NCBI RefSeq assembly: GCF_030696885.1
Contig: NZ_JAUYRI010000024.1
Span: 124,001 to 188,000, forward strand
Length of the DNA: 64,000 bases
From: Thiobacillus sp.
GTDB lineage: Bacteria; Pseudomonadota; Gammaproteobacteria; Burkholderiales; Thiobacillaceae
Direction: 5' to 3'
Under the pieces are notes generated by a model. That model was not told the origin of the DNA. It worked only from the letters and a program-made list of their open reading frames with translations, and searched no databases. Each line of letters begins with the position of its first letter. Within the stretch, counting starts at the first letter, position 1. Made by a program: the position numbers and the translations under genes. Below are positions 63,477 to 64,000 of this stretch, one piece after another.

Positions 63477-64000
63477 ATGCGATATGCGCTGCTGTTTCTA
63501 CTGATCTGGTGTTGTGCCCCGGCGCAGGCAATCGTGCCGACGCCGGTGTTCGTCCTGCATGCCTACAGCCAGGAATATCCGTGGACCCGAGGCCAGCATG
63601 AGGGCTTCGTTGCGGCGCTGAATGCGGACACGGCGCGGGCGTACGACCTCAGTGTCGAGTATCTCGACACCAAGCGTGTCGGCTACAGTGCCGCCCACGC
63701 CGACCTGATCGGCGATCACCTGCGGCAGAAATATCGCGGCTACCGGCCCGCGGCGATCTATGTCACCGATGACAACAGCCTGTCTTTTGCGCGGTCCCAT
63801 CTGTCGGCGGTGTTCCCCGGCGTGCCGGTGTTCTTTTCCGGGGTCAACAATATCGACGTACGCACGCAGATCGACCCGTCCCGCATCACCGGTGTGTTCG
63901 AGAAAAAGGAGATCATCCCCAACCTCGATCTGATGCGTCAGTTCGATCCCGACATCCGCGAGATTCTCATCGTCGGCGATGCGAGCGAAACCTTTCTCGC
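63477..64000 (+). CDS. N-terminal part of a periplasmic-binding-protein-like sensor (truncated by the window)
   Basis: 174 codons are visible from ATG 63477. A signal peptide (LLFLLIWCCAPAQA) precedes text typical of ABC-type substrate-binding sensor domains (VFVLHAYSQEYPWTRGQHEG, AIYVTDDNSLSFARSHLSAV, PVFFSGVNNIDVRTQIDPSR). Such domains usually precede a histidine kinase or GGDEF output, and a diguanylate cyclase lies just upstream. The output is outside the window. Confidence 0.75.
   Translation, partial: MRYALLFLLIWCCAPAQAIVPTPVFVLHAYSQEYPWTRGQHEGFVAALNADTARAYDLSVEYLDTKRVGYSAAHADLIGDHLRQKYRGYRPAAIYVTDDNSLSFARSHLSAVFPGVPVFFSGVNNIDVRTQIDPSRITGVFEKKEIIPNLDLMRQFDPDIREILIVGDASETFL

Overview
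The window looks like a chromosomal segment of a chemolithoautotrophic betaproteobacterium, most likely Thiobacillus or a close relative. The evidence is GC-rich coding DNA, a class I phosphoribulokinase (Calvin cycle), a gamma-carbonic anhydrase, a SulP anion transporter, betaproteobacterial gene orders (leuS-lptE-holA-proA-nadD-rsfS-rlmH-maf-rng; dusB-fis-purH-purD), and above all a complete cobalt thiocyanate hydrolase operon whose subunits closely match those known from Thiobacillus thioparus. The genus is inferred from recalled protein families, not from a database search.

Region 1 (1-4.6 kb) holds accessory genes: a PhzF-like protein, an outer-membrane beta-barrel protein, an orphan glcF, and an NTF2-like/TetR pair with a probable operator.

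Region 2 (4.6-17.3 kb) is the standout: a thiocyanate/cyanate catabolic island. It has a CynR-like LysR regulator, a HupE/UreJ metal permease, cyanase, a SAM methyltransferase, scnB-scnA-scnC plus the P15K cobalt-insertion factor, a four-gene ABC importer with two paralogous permeases, and a DsrE-TusA-SQR-like-DUF1641 sulfur module. It closes with a strong bidirectional terminator. A ~70-bp block is conserved without gaps upstream of the regulator and upstream of scnB, suggesting a shared operator. My reading is that the importer takes up thiocyanate or cyanate, ScnABC makes carbonyl sulfide and ammonia, cyanase removes cyanate, HupE may supply cobalt, and the sulfur module handles the released sulfide.

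Region 3 (17.3-35.5 kb) is housekeeping: a bifunctional PBP, hemF, tsaC, purD, purH, fis, dusB, mscL, an OmpA-family protein, polA, a LOG-family protein, membrane proteins, uvrD and a MoaD-like protein.

Region 4 (35.5-42.4 kb) has a large GGDEF-EAL protein, a PhoX-like phosphatase behind a candidate Pho box, phosphoribulokinase and a GlcG/HbpS-like protein.

Region 5 (42.4-52.2 kb) is the leuS-to-rng operon plus a DNA glycosylase. leuS carries an internal low-GC patch and the nadD 5' end is overrun by a heptad-repeat hairpin.

Region 6 (52.2-64 kb) has exodeoxyribonuclease III, a SulP transporter with an unusual C-terminal domain, a glutaredoxin-like protein, oligopeptidase A, gamma-carbonic anhydrase, a TlpA-like thioredoxin, a lipoprotein, ettA, a diguanylate cyclase, a YhcH-family protein and a truncated sensor-type gene.

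Intergenic repeats are a second theme: 51-bp hairpin units at two loci, heptanucleotide-repeat hairpins at three loci, a palindromic MITE-like element with 21-bp terminal inverted repeats, and a duplicated 3' end of fis. No rRNA, tRNA, CRISPR array or intact insertion sequence was recognised. No stretch longer than 300 bases is without a gene.
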